In this document: positions 49,235 through 58,519 of the stretch, piece by piece
Position numbering within the stretch: position 1 is the first letter of the stretch
Layout: every line of letters starts with the position of its first letter
NCBI RefSeq assembly: GCF_001858325.1
Contig: NZ_MBPP01000015.1
Span: forward strand, 1 to 64,000
Direction of reading: 5' to 3'
Length of the DNA stretch: 64,000 nucleotides
Source: Marinobacter sp. AC-23
GTDB taxonomy: Bacteria; Pseudomonadota; Gammaproteobacteria; Pseudomonadales; Oleiphilaceae
Notes under the pieces: model-generated
What the model was told of the DNA's origin: nothing
Databases searched by the model: none
The model's input: the letters and a program-made list of their open reading frames with translations, nothing else
Position numbers and translations under genes: made by a program

Positions 49235-49582
49235 ATGGCATTGGAAACCTTTACCACGGAAACTGCCTTGGACGCAGCGGCGGAGTTGCGCCGAGTGCTC
49301 GCCGCCAGAACCCACCGCCGAAAAGTTCTGGGCCAGGAGGTTCTTGTGCCGGGCCAGCTGGGCGAGGCTCTGCAACTGCCGCGAATTATTAACCGCTTGC
49401 AGAGCAAGCAACAGCGGCTGCGCGACCAGGGGCTGGATGACTTTCAGGAGTTGTGGCCAACCTTATCGACCACAACACGCGAAAAAGTGCTCAACGCCAT
49501 CGGCTGGTACAACCCAAAAGATCTCAACTGGGAAGACAAGCGCTCCAACCGTCGTCCCACTGTCGAGCCAGACAAGTCCTGA
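49235..49582 (+). CDS. Hypothetical protein, 115 aa
   Basis: I do not recognise it. It is a soluble, basic, helical protein (ELRRVLAARTHRRKVLGQEV, IINRLQSKQQRLRDQG) ending in a charged tail (SNRRPTVEPDKS). No signal peptide or cysteine. Codon use matches neighbours, and it is read divergently from the permease gene upstream. Translation from the ATG at 49235 lacks a strong ribosome-binding site. Confidence 0.5.
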   Translation: MALETFTTETALDAAAELRRVLAARTHRRKVLGQEVLVPGQLGEALQLPRIINRLQSKQQRLRDQGLDDFQELWPTLSTTTREKVLNAIGWYNPKDLNWEDKRSNRRPTVEPDKS

Positions 49583-49727
49583 TTCAAAGCCGCAACGCTC
49601 TGTTACGCAACTCAAACACACTATTCTGCGAACTGATTTATCCTAGTGGCTGAAGCTTGTTGCAACGGCTCCTGAAACAGGAAGCCCGTAACAATCACGC
49701 AACCAATCAGTCAGGATAGTCGATGGC

Positions 49728-50627
49728 ATGCGTATTCTAAGAACCGACGACGACCGCTTCACAGGTCTTCCGGACTACCCTTTTGCTCCTAATTACCTGG
49801 ATGTCGAACCCGGTCTTCGGATGCACTATGTTGACGAAGGCCCTGCAAGCGGCTCGCCCGTTCTAATGCTTCACGGCGAGCCCTCTTGGTCGTACCTGTA
49901 CCGTCACATGATCCCTCTTGTCGCCGCTGCGGGGCATAGGGTGTTGGCGCCAGACCTTGTGGGCTTCGGAAAATCCGACAAGCCGGCCTCTGTGGACGAC
50001 TACAGTTACGATCGCCACATGGCGTGGCTTACCCAGTGGCTGGAAACTCTGAACCTCAGAAATATTACCTTGGTTTGCCAAAACTGGGGCTCGCTTCTTG
50101 GTCTGCGGCTTGCAGCAGAGCTTCCGGATCGATTCCAGCGCATCATTGTTGGCAACGGCATGCTGCCAACCGGTGAAACCCGCGCGCCAGCCGCATTCAG
50201 TGTGTGGAAGGCTTTCGCGACCCACAGCCCCTGGTTCCCAGTTGGCCGGATTGTCCAACTGGGAACCGAGCGAACACTGAATAAGCACGAACTGGCAGCC
50301 TACGAGGCGCCATTCCCGTCAACCGACTACAAGGCCGGGGCTCGGGCGTTCCCCAAGCTGGTACCCGTGTCCCCAGACGACCCCGCAAGCGATGCCAACA
50401 AAGCAGCCTGGAAAGTTCTGGAGCAATGGCGCAAACCCTTTATCACGTGCTTTAGCAGCGGCGACCCCATAACCCGCGGCGGCGACCGCTATATGCAACG
50501 TCGCATTCCAGGCGCACTGGGACAACCGCACCTCATTTTGCGAGGCGGGCACTTTTTGCAGGAAGATTCCCCCGAAGATTTTGCTCAGATCATTATTGAT
50601 GCGCTGAAAATAGAAAGGGTGGCCTAA
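49728..50627 (+). CDS. Haloalkane-dehalogenase-like alpha/beta hydrolase with altered nucleophile
   Basis: 299 residues, close in length and motifs to subfamily-I haloalkane dehalogenases. The oxyanion/halide motif HGEPSWSYLYR (Glu51), catalytic His275 (RGGHFLQEDSPED) and an acid in SSGDPITRGGD are present. The nucleophile-elbow reads CQNWGSLLGLR: Asn119 (codon AAC) replaces the catalytic Asp of CQDWG. As read, the enzyme should not form the ester intermediate. A one-base change would restore Asp, so a sequence error or a genuine re-purposing are both possible. The gene's stop lies within a terminator hairpin. Confidence 0.85.
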   Translation: MRILRTDDDRFTGLPDYPFAPNYLDVEPGLRMHYVDEGPASGSPVLMLHGEPSWSYLYRHMIPLVAAAGHRVLAPDLVGFGKSDKPASVDDYSYDRHMAWLTQWLETLNLRNITLVCQNWGSLLGLRLAAELPDRFQRIIVGNGMLPTGETRAPAAFSVWKAFATHSPWFPVGRIVQLGTERTLNKHELAAYEAPFPSTDYKAGARAFPKLVPVSPDDPASDANKAAWKVLEQWRKPFITCFSSGDPITRGGDRYMQRRIPGALGQPHLILRGGHFLQEDSPEDFAQIIIDALKIERVA

Positions 50628-50640
50628 GCCACCCTTTTAT
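50614..50640. terminator. Terminator overlapping the stop of the hydrolase gene
   Basis: AAAGGGTGGC / GCCACCCTTT with a 4-base loop that includes the stop codon, followed by TTAT. It serves the converging hydrolase and thioesterase genes. Confidence 0.8.
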
Positions 50641-50660
50641 TCCAGGCAGCTTAGACGGCA

Positions 50661-51448
50661 TTAACCGAATACAGTCGCCGTCTGGCGACTGATTGCCAAC
50701 AGCTCACCACGAGGGGACCAGACTTGGGCATTGAAATGGCAGTAACCATCTCCTGCCTGTTCAATTGTCGCCTTGTACACGAGCCAGTCATCCGCCTTCA
50801 AGGCTGGCCTTGGGTGGATGATATCAAACGCCCAAGACAATGAACTCGCTGGCACGCGGGATTTGAAGTGTTGGAGAACCGGCGCGGGCCAAGCGTCAAT
50901 CAGGGCCACAATGTGTGCATCTGTCATAACCTCCGGCGTTTTCCGAAACCGCATCCATCCACCCATTTCGCGCCCGCTTCCTCCGGTGAACGGCATGCTT
51001 CCGTACGCCCAACGCATATCTATGTGACCTATAAATCCCGGGGTCACGCCTTCGATATAAGGCAGGGCCTGGCACTGATCCACAGGTTTTATCTCTGGAG
51101 CTGACACGCCATCAATCCGCACAGCGGACTCTCGGTCGCCGGCAAACGCGGCAATACATACCACCCTGGGCTCTTCGTTCTGAATAATTCGCCCTTCTAC
51201 CTGACTAACCGACCGCCCCTCACGCAGTATTTGCACATCAAAAGTTGCGGGTACCTCAGCCTCCACCGGCCCCACAAAAGATACGTGCATGGAGCGCACC
51301 GGCCTGGCACCGGTGACTATTCCCTCCATCCGATCAAACAACAAGCCCGTCACCAGGCCGCCAAACGTCGCGCGCCCTGGGCCCAGGATGCCGGCATCGT
51401 CAACTCATTACTGGCACGGCCAGCGGTAATCAGTTCATCAAAGGTCAT
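50661..51448 (-). CDS. Acyl-CoA thioesterase family protein (frameshifted near N terminus)
   Basis: The start MTFDELITAGRASNELTMPA is at 51448. One base is missing at ~51377; the next frame continues RATFGGLVTGLLFDRMEGIV to the end. Repaired length is ~262 residues with two hot-dog folds, as in the TesB-like / 4HBT_3 thioesterases. FGG near the start and MRWAYGSMPFTGGSGREMGG are typical. It likely hydrolyses medium or long acyl-CoAs; substrate unknown. Confidence 0.82.
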
Positions 51449-51647
51449 AGTGCCTTCCTGTTAGCAACCTATCGGTGAGAACAGAAAGATTGCCCAAAAT
51501 CCCGGAACAACGCAATGGCAGCGCCCCGGCAACTACCTACAGACTACAAAAGATTTTACGTATTAAAGCCCGTAGAAAGCGGTTATAATATCGCCACATA
51601 ATGCATTGCACGGGCAATGCTCTACCTTTCGAATACCGAGTAAATCA

Positions 51648-53180
51648 ATGTCTGAATTGTCCTTTGCCGAACTGGGGCTTGATCCAGCCGTACTTGAAGC
51701 TGTATCCGCTATTGGCTATGAAACCCCAACGCCCATCCAGGCCCAGTGCATTCCTGCGCTGCTCGCTGGCAAACATCTCCTGGGCGTTGCCCAGACCGGC
51801 ACGGGTAAAACCGCAGCCTTTGCACTACCACTACTGAGCCGAATTGACGCCACGGTAACTGAGCCCCAGATTTTGGTTCTGGCGCCCACGCGAGAGCTGG
51901 CTATTCAGGTAGCAGAAGCCTTTACCTCCTACGCCTCGAAATTTCGTAACTTCCACGTGCTACCTATTTACGGCGGCCAGGATTTCTACCCTCAGATCAA
52001 AGGCCTCAAGCGCGGCGCTCAGGTTATTGTCGGCACCCCCGGCCGTATGCTTGACCATCTTCGCAAAGGCACGCTGAGGCTGGGCAACCTGAAGGCCCTG
52101 GTGTTGGACGAAGCAGATGAAATGCTGCGCATGGGCTTTATTGACGACGTTGAGGCCATTCTCTCCAAGACGCCGGAAAACTGTCAGCGCGCTCTGTTCT
52201 CAGCCACCATGCCACCGCAAATCAAGAAGGTAGCTCAAACCTACCTGAGCGACGCGGTTGAGGTGAAAATCGAAAGCGAAACCCGCACAGTTGAGCGTAT
52301 TTCGCAGTTTGTTCTGCCCGTTTATGCAGAGCGCAAACTGGATGCGCTGACCCGCATCCTGGAAGTAGAGCCTATCGAAGGTGCGATTATCTTTGTGCGC
52401 ACCAAGGCCGAAACCACGCTGTTGGCAGAAAAACTGAGCGCCCGCGGTCACGCAGTGGCGCCCCTGAACGGGGATTTGAACCAGCGCCAGCGCGAACAGA
52501 CCGTTGAAGACCTCAAGCGCGGCAAGAAAGACATCATTGTTGCTACTGACGTAGCCGCACGTGGCCTGGACGTACCCAGAATCACACACGTTATTAACTA
52601 CGATGTACCCTACGACACCGAAGCCTATATCCACCGGGTAGGCCGCACCGGTCGTGCCGGGCGCGAAGGAAAGGCGATTCTTCTGGTAACGCCACGGGAG
52701 CGGAGCTGGTTGCGCACTCTTGAGCGCGCTACCAACTCACCCATGGAAGCTTACCAACTGCCAACGCCCGTTGAATTGAAAAAAATGCGCGAAGAGCAGT
52801 TTGAAAGCCAGCTTATGGGCTTTGCAGAAGACAAAAAGATCGCAAAATCCATGGCTCTGCTGGATGAAATAGCTGAGCGCAACGAAATGGACATCGCCAT
52901 GGTTGCCGGCGCGTTGGCATGCTGGATGGAGGCAATGCAACCTGGTTCACTGCCCCTGGAGCAGCCGGAAGCCCTGCCCGTAGTATCTGCGTCTGCACCT
53001 GCGCGCCGTGACCGCAAAGGCGGCGGCCGCCAAGGTGAATTCCGCAAAGGACCACCAAAAGGCGGCTTCAACAAAGGACGCGGTGGGCCTGGCGGCGCCG
53101 GTGCTCGCGGCAAGCCACCTGGCAAAGGTGGCAAGCCGGCCGGTAACCGGCCTCCTCGTCAGTCAGACGCCAAGCGCTGA
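51648..53180 (+). CDS. deaD: DEAD-box RNA helicase (CsdA/DeaD-like core, no RRM seen)
   Basis: 510 residues from MSELSFAELGLDPAVLEAVS. Motifs: Q motif ETPTPIQAQCIP, Walker A AQTGTGKTAAFALP, DEAD in LVLDEADEMLRMGF, SAT, and HRVGRTGRAGREG. The core resembles DeaD/CsdA, but the tail differs: a ~60-residue helical part, then a Gly/Lys/Arg-rich end (RDRKGGGRQGEFRKGPPKGG) with no DbpA-type RNA-binding domain. It unwinds RNA in cold adaptation or ribosome assembly. Its end overlaps the end of folA by 22 bases. The symbol is by similarity of the core only. Confidence 0.88.
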   Translation: MSELSFAELGLDPAVLEAVSAIGYETPTPIQAQCIPALLAGKHLLGVAQTGTGKTAAFALPLLSRIDATVTEPQILVLAPTRELAIQVAEAFTSYASKFRNFHVLPIYGGQDFYPQIKGLKRGAQVIVGTPGRMLDHLRKGTLRLGNLKALVLDEADEMLRMGFIDDVEAILSKTPENCQRALFSATMPPQIKKVAQTYLSDAVEVKIESETRTVERISQFVLPVYAERKLDALTRILEVEPIEGAIIFVRTKAETTLLAEKLSARGHAVAPLNGDLNQRQREQTVEDLKRGKKDIIVATDVAARGLDVPRITHVINYDVPYDTEAYIHRVGRTGRAGREGKAILLVTPRERSWLRTLERATNSPMEAYQLPTPVELKKMREEQFESQLMGFAEDKKIAKSMALLDEIAERNEMDIAMVAGALACWMEAMQPGSLPLEQPEALPVVSASAPARRDRKGGGRQGEFRKGPPKGGFNKGRGGPGGAGARGKPPGKGGKPAGNRPPRQSDAKR

Positions 53181-53673
53181 TAGACGACGAAGCTGTAGTC
53201 GTAAGGGTTGTTATCGGACGCGGAGAAATCCTCCCGTCCGATTTCTTCCCACTCATCCCAGCTCACTTCCGGAAAATACGCATCGCCATCCACCTCGGCG
53301 TGTACCTGAGTAATGTAAATACGATCTACCATGGGTAGCGCTTCCGTATAGATTTGCCCTCCTCCGATAATCATTACCTCGTCACCACCATCCAGCTCAG
53401 CCTGTGCTTCAGCTTTTACCAGAGCTTCTTCCAGTGATTTTGCAGTAACGGTTCCTGCGGGGGCTTCACGGTCTGCGTTGCGGGAAATGACGACGTTCAT
53501 CCGGCCAGGCAGTGGCCTACCAATGGAATCCCAGGTTTTCCGGCCCATGATGATGGGTTTGCCCATGGTCGCTTGCTTGAAGTACTTCAAATCACCCGGC
53601 AGGTACCAGGCAGATTGTTATTTTTGCCGATTACCCGGTTTCGGGACATGGCGACTATTAAGGCTTTACGCAT
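53159..53673 (-). CDS. folA: Dihydrofolate reductase (frameshifted near N terminus)
   Basis: MRKALIVAMSRNRVIGKNNN starts at 53673. One base is missing at ~53612; the other frame continues WYLPGDLKYFKQATMGKPII. Repaired length is ~171 residues, the bacterial norm. IIMGRKTWDSIGRPLPGR and EVMIIGGGQIYTEAL are NADPH- and folate-binding signatures. It reduces dihydrofolate made by ThyA, whose gene lies ~190 bases upstream. An essential gene, so the break is probably a sequence error. Confidence 0.94.
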
Positions 53674-53710
53674 TTCTTTTCCTCTCGAATTCGAACATCG
53701 AAACATAATT

Positions 53711-53819
53711 CGGGCGAGCGGGAAGGGGACTCCGAAAATGTGCGGAGCCATGGATGGCGGAGCCAAGCGTACACGGACGTATTCACAGCGTTTTTCGGAG
53801 TACCCTTCCCGCTCGCCCG
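53711..53819. repeat. Large inverted repeat between folA and thyA
   Basis: Arms of 28 bases (53711-53738 and 53791-53818/9) pair with a single mismatch; the loop of ~52 bases contains a second dyad around GGAGCCATGGATGGCGGAGCC. As RNA this is a very stable branched hairpin. It can end transcription between thyA and folA, but its elaborate form looks like a dispersed intergenic repeat of the kind seen in marine gammaproteobacteria. Only one copy is in this window. Confidence 0.8.
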
Positions 53820-53864
53820 TTCACTCAAGTTTCCGGTCAAATTTTGGAAGACGCCCCGCCAGCA

Positions 53865-54704
53865 TCAAATAGCGATAGGCGCCTTGATGGCCGGATAAGG
53901 GTCGTAGCCCTCGAATTCGAAGTCTTCCAGCTCATAATCGAAAATTGAGCCTGGCTTCCGCTGGATAACCAGTTTTGGCAGAGCTCTTGGCTCGCGCTTT
54001 AGCTGCTCAAACACAATGTCGTCTGTCAGGTGGTTCTGGTACAGGTGGCAATCGCCAAAGGTGTGTACAAACTCACCCACGTCCAGATCACACTGCTGGG
54101 CGATCATGTGGGTTAGCAGAGCATAGGATGCGATGTTGAACGGCACGCCGAGCATTAAGTCCGCACTGCGCTGATACAGCTGGCAGGATAGCTTGCCGTC
54201 AATCACGTAGAACTGAAACAGGCAGTGGCAGGGGGCCAGCGCCATGCGGCCTTCGCGGGCGTTGTCCTGTGGCCCCACGGACTCATCCGGGAGCTCCGCC
54301 GGATTCCAGGCTGAGACGATCAGGCGGCGAGAGTTTGGTTTGTTGCGGATCTGGTCGATGACATCGCTGATTTGGTCCACCACACGGCCATCCGGGCATT
54401 GCCAGCTTCGCCATTGCTTGCCGTAGATAGGCCCAAGATCGCCATTTTCCAGCGCCCAGGCGTTCCAGATCGAGACTTTCCGCTCTTTTAGCCAGTTGTT
54501 GTCTGTAGACCCCTTCAGGAACCAAAGCAGCTCATAAATAATACTGCGCAGGTGTACTTTTTTGGTGGTGACCAGCGGGAAGCCATCCTGAAGATTAAAA
54601 CGGATCTGCCGCCCAAAAACAGAACGGGTGCCAACACCCGTCCGGTCGCCTTTATTGAACCCGTTTTCAACGACATCCTGCATCAGATCGAGATAGGCTT
54701 TCAT
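53865..54704 (-). CDS. thyA: Thymidylate synthase
   Basis: 279 residues. Cys159 in [13 protein letters not shown] is the nucleophile; [33 protein letters not shown] and [13 protein letters not shown] are conserved. It is slightly longer than the E. coli enzyme because of an insertion just before the Cys loop ([17 protein letters not shown]). It makes dTMP and dihydrofolate. Its start overlaps the lgt stop by 4 bases. Confidence 0.96.
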   Translation of the reverse strand: MKAYLDLMQDVVENGFNKGDRTGVGTRSVFGRQIRFNLQDGFPLVTTKKVHLRSIIYELLWFLKGSTDNNWLKERKVSIWNAWALENGDLGPIYGKQWRSWQCPDGRVVDQISDVIDQIRNKPNSRRLIVSAWNPAELPDESVGPQDNAREGRMALAPCHCLFQFYVIDGKLSCQLYQRSADLMLGVPFNIASYALLTHMIAQQCDLDVGEFVHTFGDCHLYQNHLTDDIVFEQLKREPRALPKLVIQRKPGSIFDYELEDFEFEGYDPYPAIKAPIAI

Positions 54705-55492
54705 TCCGCGTTTCTCCGGTAAGCAATAAACATCAACACCGCCCCAGCCAGAATCATCGGGAAGGAAAGCACCTGTCCCATGGTGACCCAGTCAAAAGCC
54801 AGGTAACCAAGCTGTGCGTCGGGCTCACGTACAAATTCCACCAAAAAGCGGAAGACGCCATAGCAAATCAGAAACAGCCCAGACACCGCCATTCTTGGGC
54901 GCGGCTTGGCGGAGAACCACCAGAGAATAATGAAAAACAGCACGCCTTCGAGAGCAAACTGGTAGAGCTGGGACGGGTGGCGAGCCAGCGCATCGGGGGC
55001 TTGGCGAAACACCATGCCCCAGGGTAGATCGGTAGGCTTACCCCAGAGTTCGCCATTGATGAAATTACCAATGCGCCCTGCCCCAAGCCCTACCGGCACC
55101 AAGGGAGCAACGAAATCTGCAATCCGCCAGAATCCGGTTCCGATTTTGCGGCCGTACCACCACATGGCAAACATGACTCCCAACAGTCCACCATGAAAAG
55201 CCATGCCGCCTTCCCATACCCGCAGAAGCCACAGCGGGTCTGCCAGAAAGGCATCAAAGTTATAGAAGATCACATAACCAAAGCGCCCCCCCAGAATAAC
55301 CCCAAGGGCAAGGTAAAACAGAAGGTCGCCCATCTGCTCCTCTGTTACAGGAGACCAGGGTTTGCGTGTGCGTATTCGTCCTAGCCACCAACCAGCCAGG
55401 AAGCCGACCAAATATGTCAGACCGTACCAGTGAATCTTTAGTGGCCCGATGGCGATGGCAACGGGGTCTATCTGTGGATGCTGAAGCATCAA
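54701..55492 (-). CDS. lgt: Prolipoprotein diacylglyceryl transferase
   Basis: 263 residues, seven membrane segments. [20 protein letters not shown] is the Lgt signature with its catalytic Arg/Asn, and [11 protein letters not shown] contains the essential His. It attaches diacylglycerol to the lipobox Cys of lipoproteins such as those encoded in this window. It precedes thyA, the usual gammaproteobacterial pairing. Confidence 0.96.
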   Translation of the reverse strand: MMLQHPQIDPVAIAIGPLKIHWYGLTYLVGFLAGWWLGRIRTRKPWSPVTEEQMGDLLFYLALGVILGGRFGYVIFYNFDAFLADPLWLLRVWEGGMAFHGGLLGVMFAMWWYGRKIGTGFWRIADFVAPLVPVGLGAGRIGNFINGELWGKPTDLPWGMVFRQAPDALARHPSQLYQFALEGVLFFIILWWFSAKPRPRMAVSGLFLICYGVFRFLVEFVREPDAQLGYLAFDWVTMGQVLSFPMILAGAVLMFIAYRRNAE

Positions 55493-55499
55493 TAACCTC

Positions 55500-56297
55500 T
55501 TAGCTCATTAAAAAACGAAGGCCCACCAGCAAAAGCATGATGGCGAAGACGCGTTTCAGCACTTTGGCGTTGAGCCGGTGTGCCAAATTAGCTCCCACAC
55601 GTGCAAACAGCACGCTGGTGATAATAATTCCGATCAAGGCAGGCAAATAGATAAAACCGAGACTGTATTCCGGCAGCGCTGGCTCATTCCAGCCCGTCCA
55701 GGCATTGCCAAGAGCACCTGCAACTGCAATAGGTAACCCGCACGCGGCAGAGGTGCCCACTGCCTGCTGCATTCGAACATTGCTCCAGCTCAAATATGGC
55801 ACGGTGAGCGTTCCGCCCCCGATACCAAATATGGCAGAGGCCCAACCAATAACTGCTCCAGCCACACCAAGACCCGGTTTACCCGCAACGTTCCGGCCCG
55901 GCGAGGGGTTTACGTCGAGCAGCATTTTGATGCCCACCAGAATGACAAATATACCGATGATCAGTTCCAAAGCAGCACCACTCAATAACGCAGCGGTCCA
56001 GGCACCAATAAGTGCACCGGCTACAATGCCGATAGCCATTGGCCGGAAAACATCCCAGCGAATAGCCCCATGACCATGGTGAGAACGAATGGAGCTAATG
56101 GATGTGAAAACAATGGTCGCCAGCGAGGTTCCAACAGCCATGTGGGCAGCAACCTCAAGACCGAAGCCCTGCGCCCCAAAACTAAAAATCAGTACCGGCA
56201 CAATAATAAGGCCACCACCAATGCCGAACAGGCCTGCAAGCGTGCCCGCAAAGGCCCCAAGCACCATATACACGGCAAATACGGATAACAGGGACAT
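55500..56297 (-). CDS. TauE/SafE family sulfite/anion permease
   Basis: 265 residues with about eight membrane segments arranged as two repeats. [19 protein letters not shown] and [20 protein letters not shown] are the paired GIGGG signatures of the family. It probably exports a sulfur-containing or organic anion. It lies 7 bases upstream of lgt and may be co-transcribed with it. Confidence 0.9.
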   Translation of the reverse strand: MSLLSVFAVYMVLGAFAGTLAGLFGIGGGLIIVPVLIFSFGAQGFGLEVAAHMAVGTSLATIVFTSISSIRSHHGHGAIRWDVFRPMAIGIVAGALIGAWTAALLSGAALELIIGIFVILVGIKMLLDVNPSPGRNVAGKPGLGVAGAVIGWASAIFGIGGGTLTVPYLSWSNVRMQQAVGTSAACGLPIAVAGALGNAWTGWNEPALPEYSLGFIYLPALIGIIITSVLFARVGANLAHRLNAKVLKRVFAIMLLLVGLRFLMS

Positions 56298-56396
56298 AGT
56301 TACTCACACATCCGGGAAAACAAGGCTGGTATGATACACACCAGTAACAATTTCATCATCTCGGAATGCCCCAATAACTCCGGAGAGCAACTTAGC

Positions 56397-57170
56397 ATGT
56401 GCCTGATCGCATTTTCTCTTGGCCAGAGCACCCGTTTTCCACTGGTGGTTGCTGCCAATCGGGATGAGTTTTTTCGCCGGCCCACTGCGCCTCTGGACTG
56501 GTGGAACACAGAAGCTGGTAACAGGGTGCTGTCTGGCAAGGATCTGCAATCCGGGGGTACTTGGCTAGCTGTTTCCCCTGAAGGTGCGGTAGCCGCCGTA
56601 ACCAACGTGCGCGAAGGCGCATCAGAAGCCGGACATGCTAGCCGTGGCGAGCTGCCTCTGCGAGCACTTAACGAGCCAAAATCACGACTGCAAGAAAGCC
56701 TGGCAAATACCTCTGCCCGGTATGCAGGGTTTAATCTTGTAAGTCTCAGCGATACCAGTGGCTGGTATTTCAGCAATCGCGATGCTCACCCGGGGCGCAG
56801 CATTCATCGCGGCGTATATGGTTTGAGCAACCATCTTCTTCAAACGCCGTGGCCCAAGCTATTGCGCCTCAGGGAGGCCGTGGGCCACACCGTCTCATCG
56901 GCGCGAGGAAATGCAGAAGATCTACACAAAAACCTTACCCGGCTATTACAGGACACAACACCAGCGCCAGATCATCTGCTCCCCAACACCGGAGTACACC
57001 GCGACACTGAGCGGTTTCTTTCATCGCCGTTTATAATCGGCGCAGAATACGGCACACGTGCGACCACCATTGTTAGTATCTCCCACACCGGCGAGGTTCA
57101 TGTTACTGAGCAAAGTTGGGCCCCTGAAGGTTGTCCCAAGGAATTCCGGGAGTTCCACTGGCAGCGATAG
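56397..57170 (+). CDS. NRDE/TANGO2-family protein
   Basis: 258 residues from MCLIAFSLGQSTRFPLVVAA; the start is set by the conserved MC, since Cys2 is the predicted N-terminal nucleophile, and GGAG lies 11 bases before it. The NRDE motif appears in AANRDEFFRRPTAPLDWW, and GGTWLAVSPEGAVAAVTNVRE is conserved. Human TANGO2 and bacterial HtpA-like relatives are linked to heme handling; function here is unproven. Confidence 0.88.
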   Translation: MCLIAFSLGQSTRFPLVVAANRDEFFRRPTAPLDWWNTEAGNRVLSGKDLQSGGTWLAVSPEGAVAAVTNVREGASEAGHASRGELPLRALNEPKSRLQESLANTSARYAGFNLVSLSDTSGWYFSNRDAHPGRSIHRGVYGLSNHLLQTPWPKLLRLREAVGHTVSSARGNAEDLHKNLTRLLQDTTPAPDHLLPNTGVHRDTERFLSSPFIIGAEYGTRATTIVSISHTGEVHVTEQSWAPEGCPKEFREFHWQR

Positions 57171-57225
57171 CGCTCAGCCTCTGATATAATCCGCAAAATT
57201 CGTTCACCCGATCGGAGGGCCACCG

Positions 57226-57480
57226 ATGGCCGGTCAACAAGACGCCACATCCATTGCTGACTTTGAAAAATCTCTAGATGAACTTGAAACTCTGGTTCGC
57301 AATCTGGAGCAAGGGGAACTTTCCCTTGAGCAATCCCTGACTGCCTTCGAGCGCGGTGTAAAGCTTACCCGAGCCTGCCAGCACGCTCTGAAAAGCGCCG
57401 AACAACGGGTTGAACAATTGGTACAGAACGACGACGGCACACTGGAAACCCGTCCGTTTTCGCCGGACGACGCCAGCTAA
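57226..57480 (+). CDS. xseB: Exodeoxyribonuclease VII small subunit
   Basis: 84 residues. [20 protein letters not shown] and [21 protein letters not shown] are family signatures. It partners XseA in single-strand DNA degradation. The stop overlaps the ispA start (TAATG), giving an xseB-ispA-dxs unit. Confidence 0.95.
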   Translation: MAGQQDATSIADFEKSLDELETLVRNLEQGELSLEQSLTAFERGVKLTRACQHALKSAEQRVEQLVQNDDGTLETRPFSPDDAS

Positions 57481-58376
57481 TGCAAATGGAGACCCGGCTT
57501 ACCATGGATTTTCTGAATACCTGTCGCACTCTAGTGGACACAGAACTGGATCGCCGCATTGCATCCCAATCGGCCTCTGAGCAGCTTCAAGAAGCGATGC
57601 GCTACAGCGTTCTGGGCGGCGGGAAACGCATTCGCCCTGCGCTCACCTTAGCGGCTGCAACCGCGCTGGGACAAAGCATTGATGTTGCTCTGGTGCCGGC
57701 CTGTGCCATAGAGCTGGTTCACGCTTATTCGTTGGTGCATGACGACCTTCCAGCCATGGACAACGACGAATTACGCCGAGGCCGACCAACCGCACACATT
57801 GCCTTCAACGAAGCCACCGCTATTCTGGCCGGCGATGCTTTGCAGGCGCTGGCGTTTGAATGGCTTGCGGATGCCCCTGGCATCGAGGCCCCCGCGCGGC
57901 TGACCATGATTAAGGAGCTGGCCCGGGCAAGCGGCCATGGAGGCATGGTAGGGGGCCAGTCAATTGATCTGGAATCCGTAGGCAAAAACCTGTCTTTGGC
58001 GCAACTTGAGACCATGCACCGGCACAAAACCGGTGCACTGATTGAAGCCAGCGTACGCATCGGAGCATTGACAGCATCCGGAGTTAGCGAGCGGTCGCTT
58101 ACCGCCCTGACCGGTTATGCCAAAGCGCTTGGACTGGCATTTCAGGTTCAGGATGATCTGCTCGACATAGAAGGGGATACAGACATTATAGGCAAGCCCC
58201 AGGGTTCCGATGCCGCCCGTTCAAAACCGACGTATCCCGCTTTACTGGGGCTTGCAGGCGCGCGAAAACATCTCGCCGCCTTGCTCGACAGCGCCCTGGA
58301 GAGCCTGCAGGACTTTGGGCCAGAAGCCGACCCTTTGCGGGCCATGGCAGATTACGTGGTGGCAAGAACACACTGA
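57480..58376 (+). CDS. ispA: Farnesyl diphosphate synthase
   Basis: 298 residues. Both Asp-rich motifs are present: DDLPAMDNDELRRGRPT (FARM, DDxxxxD with small residues upstream as for C15 product) and DDLLDIEGD (SARM). GGKRIRPALTLA is conserved. It condenses IPP and DMAPP to FPP. Translational overlap with xseB; dxs follows 143 bases later. Confidence 0.95.
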   Translation: MQMETRLTMDFLNTCRTLVDTELDRRIASQSASEQLQEAMRYSVLGGGKRIRPALTLAAATALGQSIDVALVPACAIELVHAYSLVHDDLPAMDNDELRRGRPTAHIAFNEATAILAGDALQALAFEWLADAPGIEAPARLTMIKELARASGHGGMVGGQSIDLESVGKNLSLAQLETMHRHKTGALIEASVRIGALTASGVSERSLTALTGYAKALGLAFQVQDDLLDIEGDTDIIGKPQGSDAARSKPTYPALLGLAGARKHLAALLDSALESLQDFGPEADPLRAMADYVVARTH

Positions 58377-58519
58377 GCCCCATTGCAGCTCAGAGCCTCC
58401 AGAGCGCACACTGCACACATACATTTTCGTAACCTATGGCTCGGCAAGTGTGAAACAGGTGCCCCTGTTCCCCTATAATGCCAGCCAGTTATCGAACATA
58501 CCGGAAAAGACCCTAGCAG

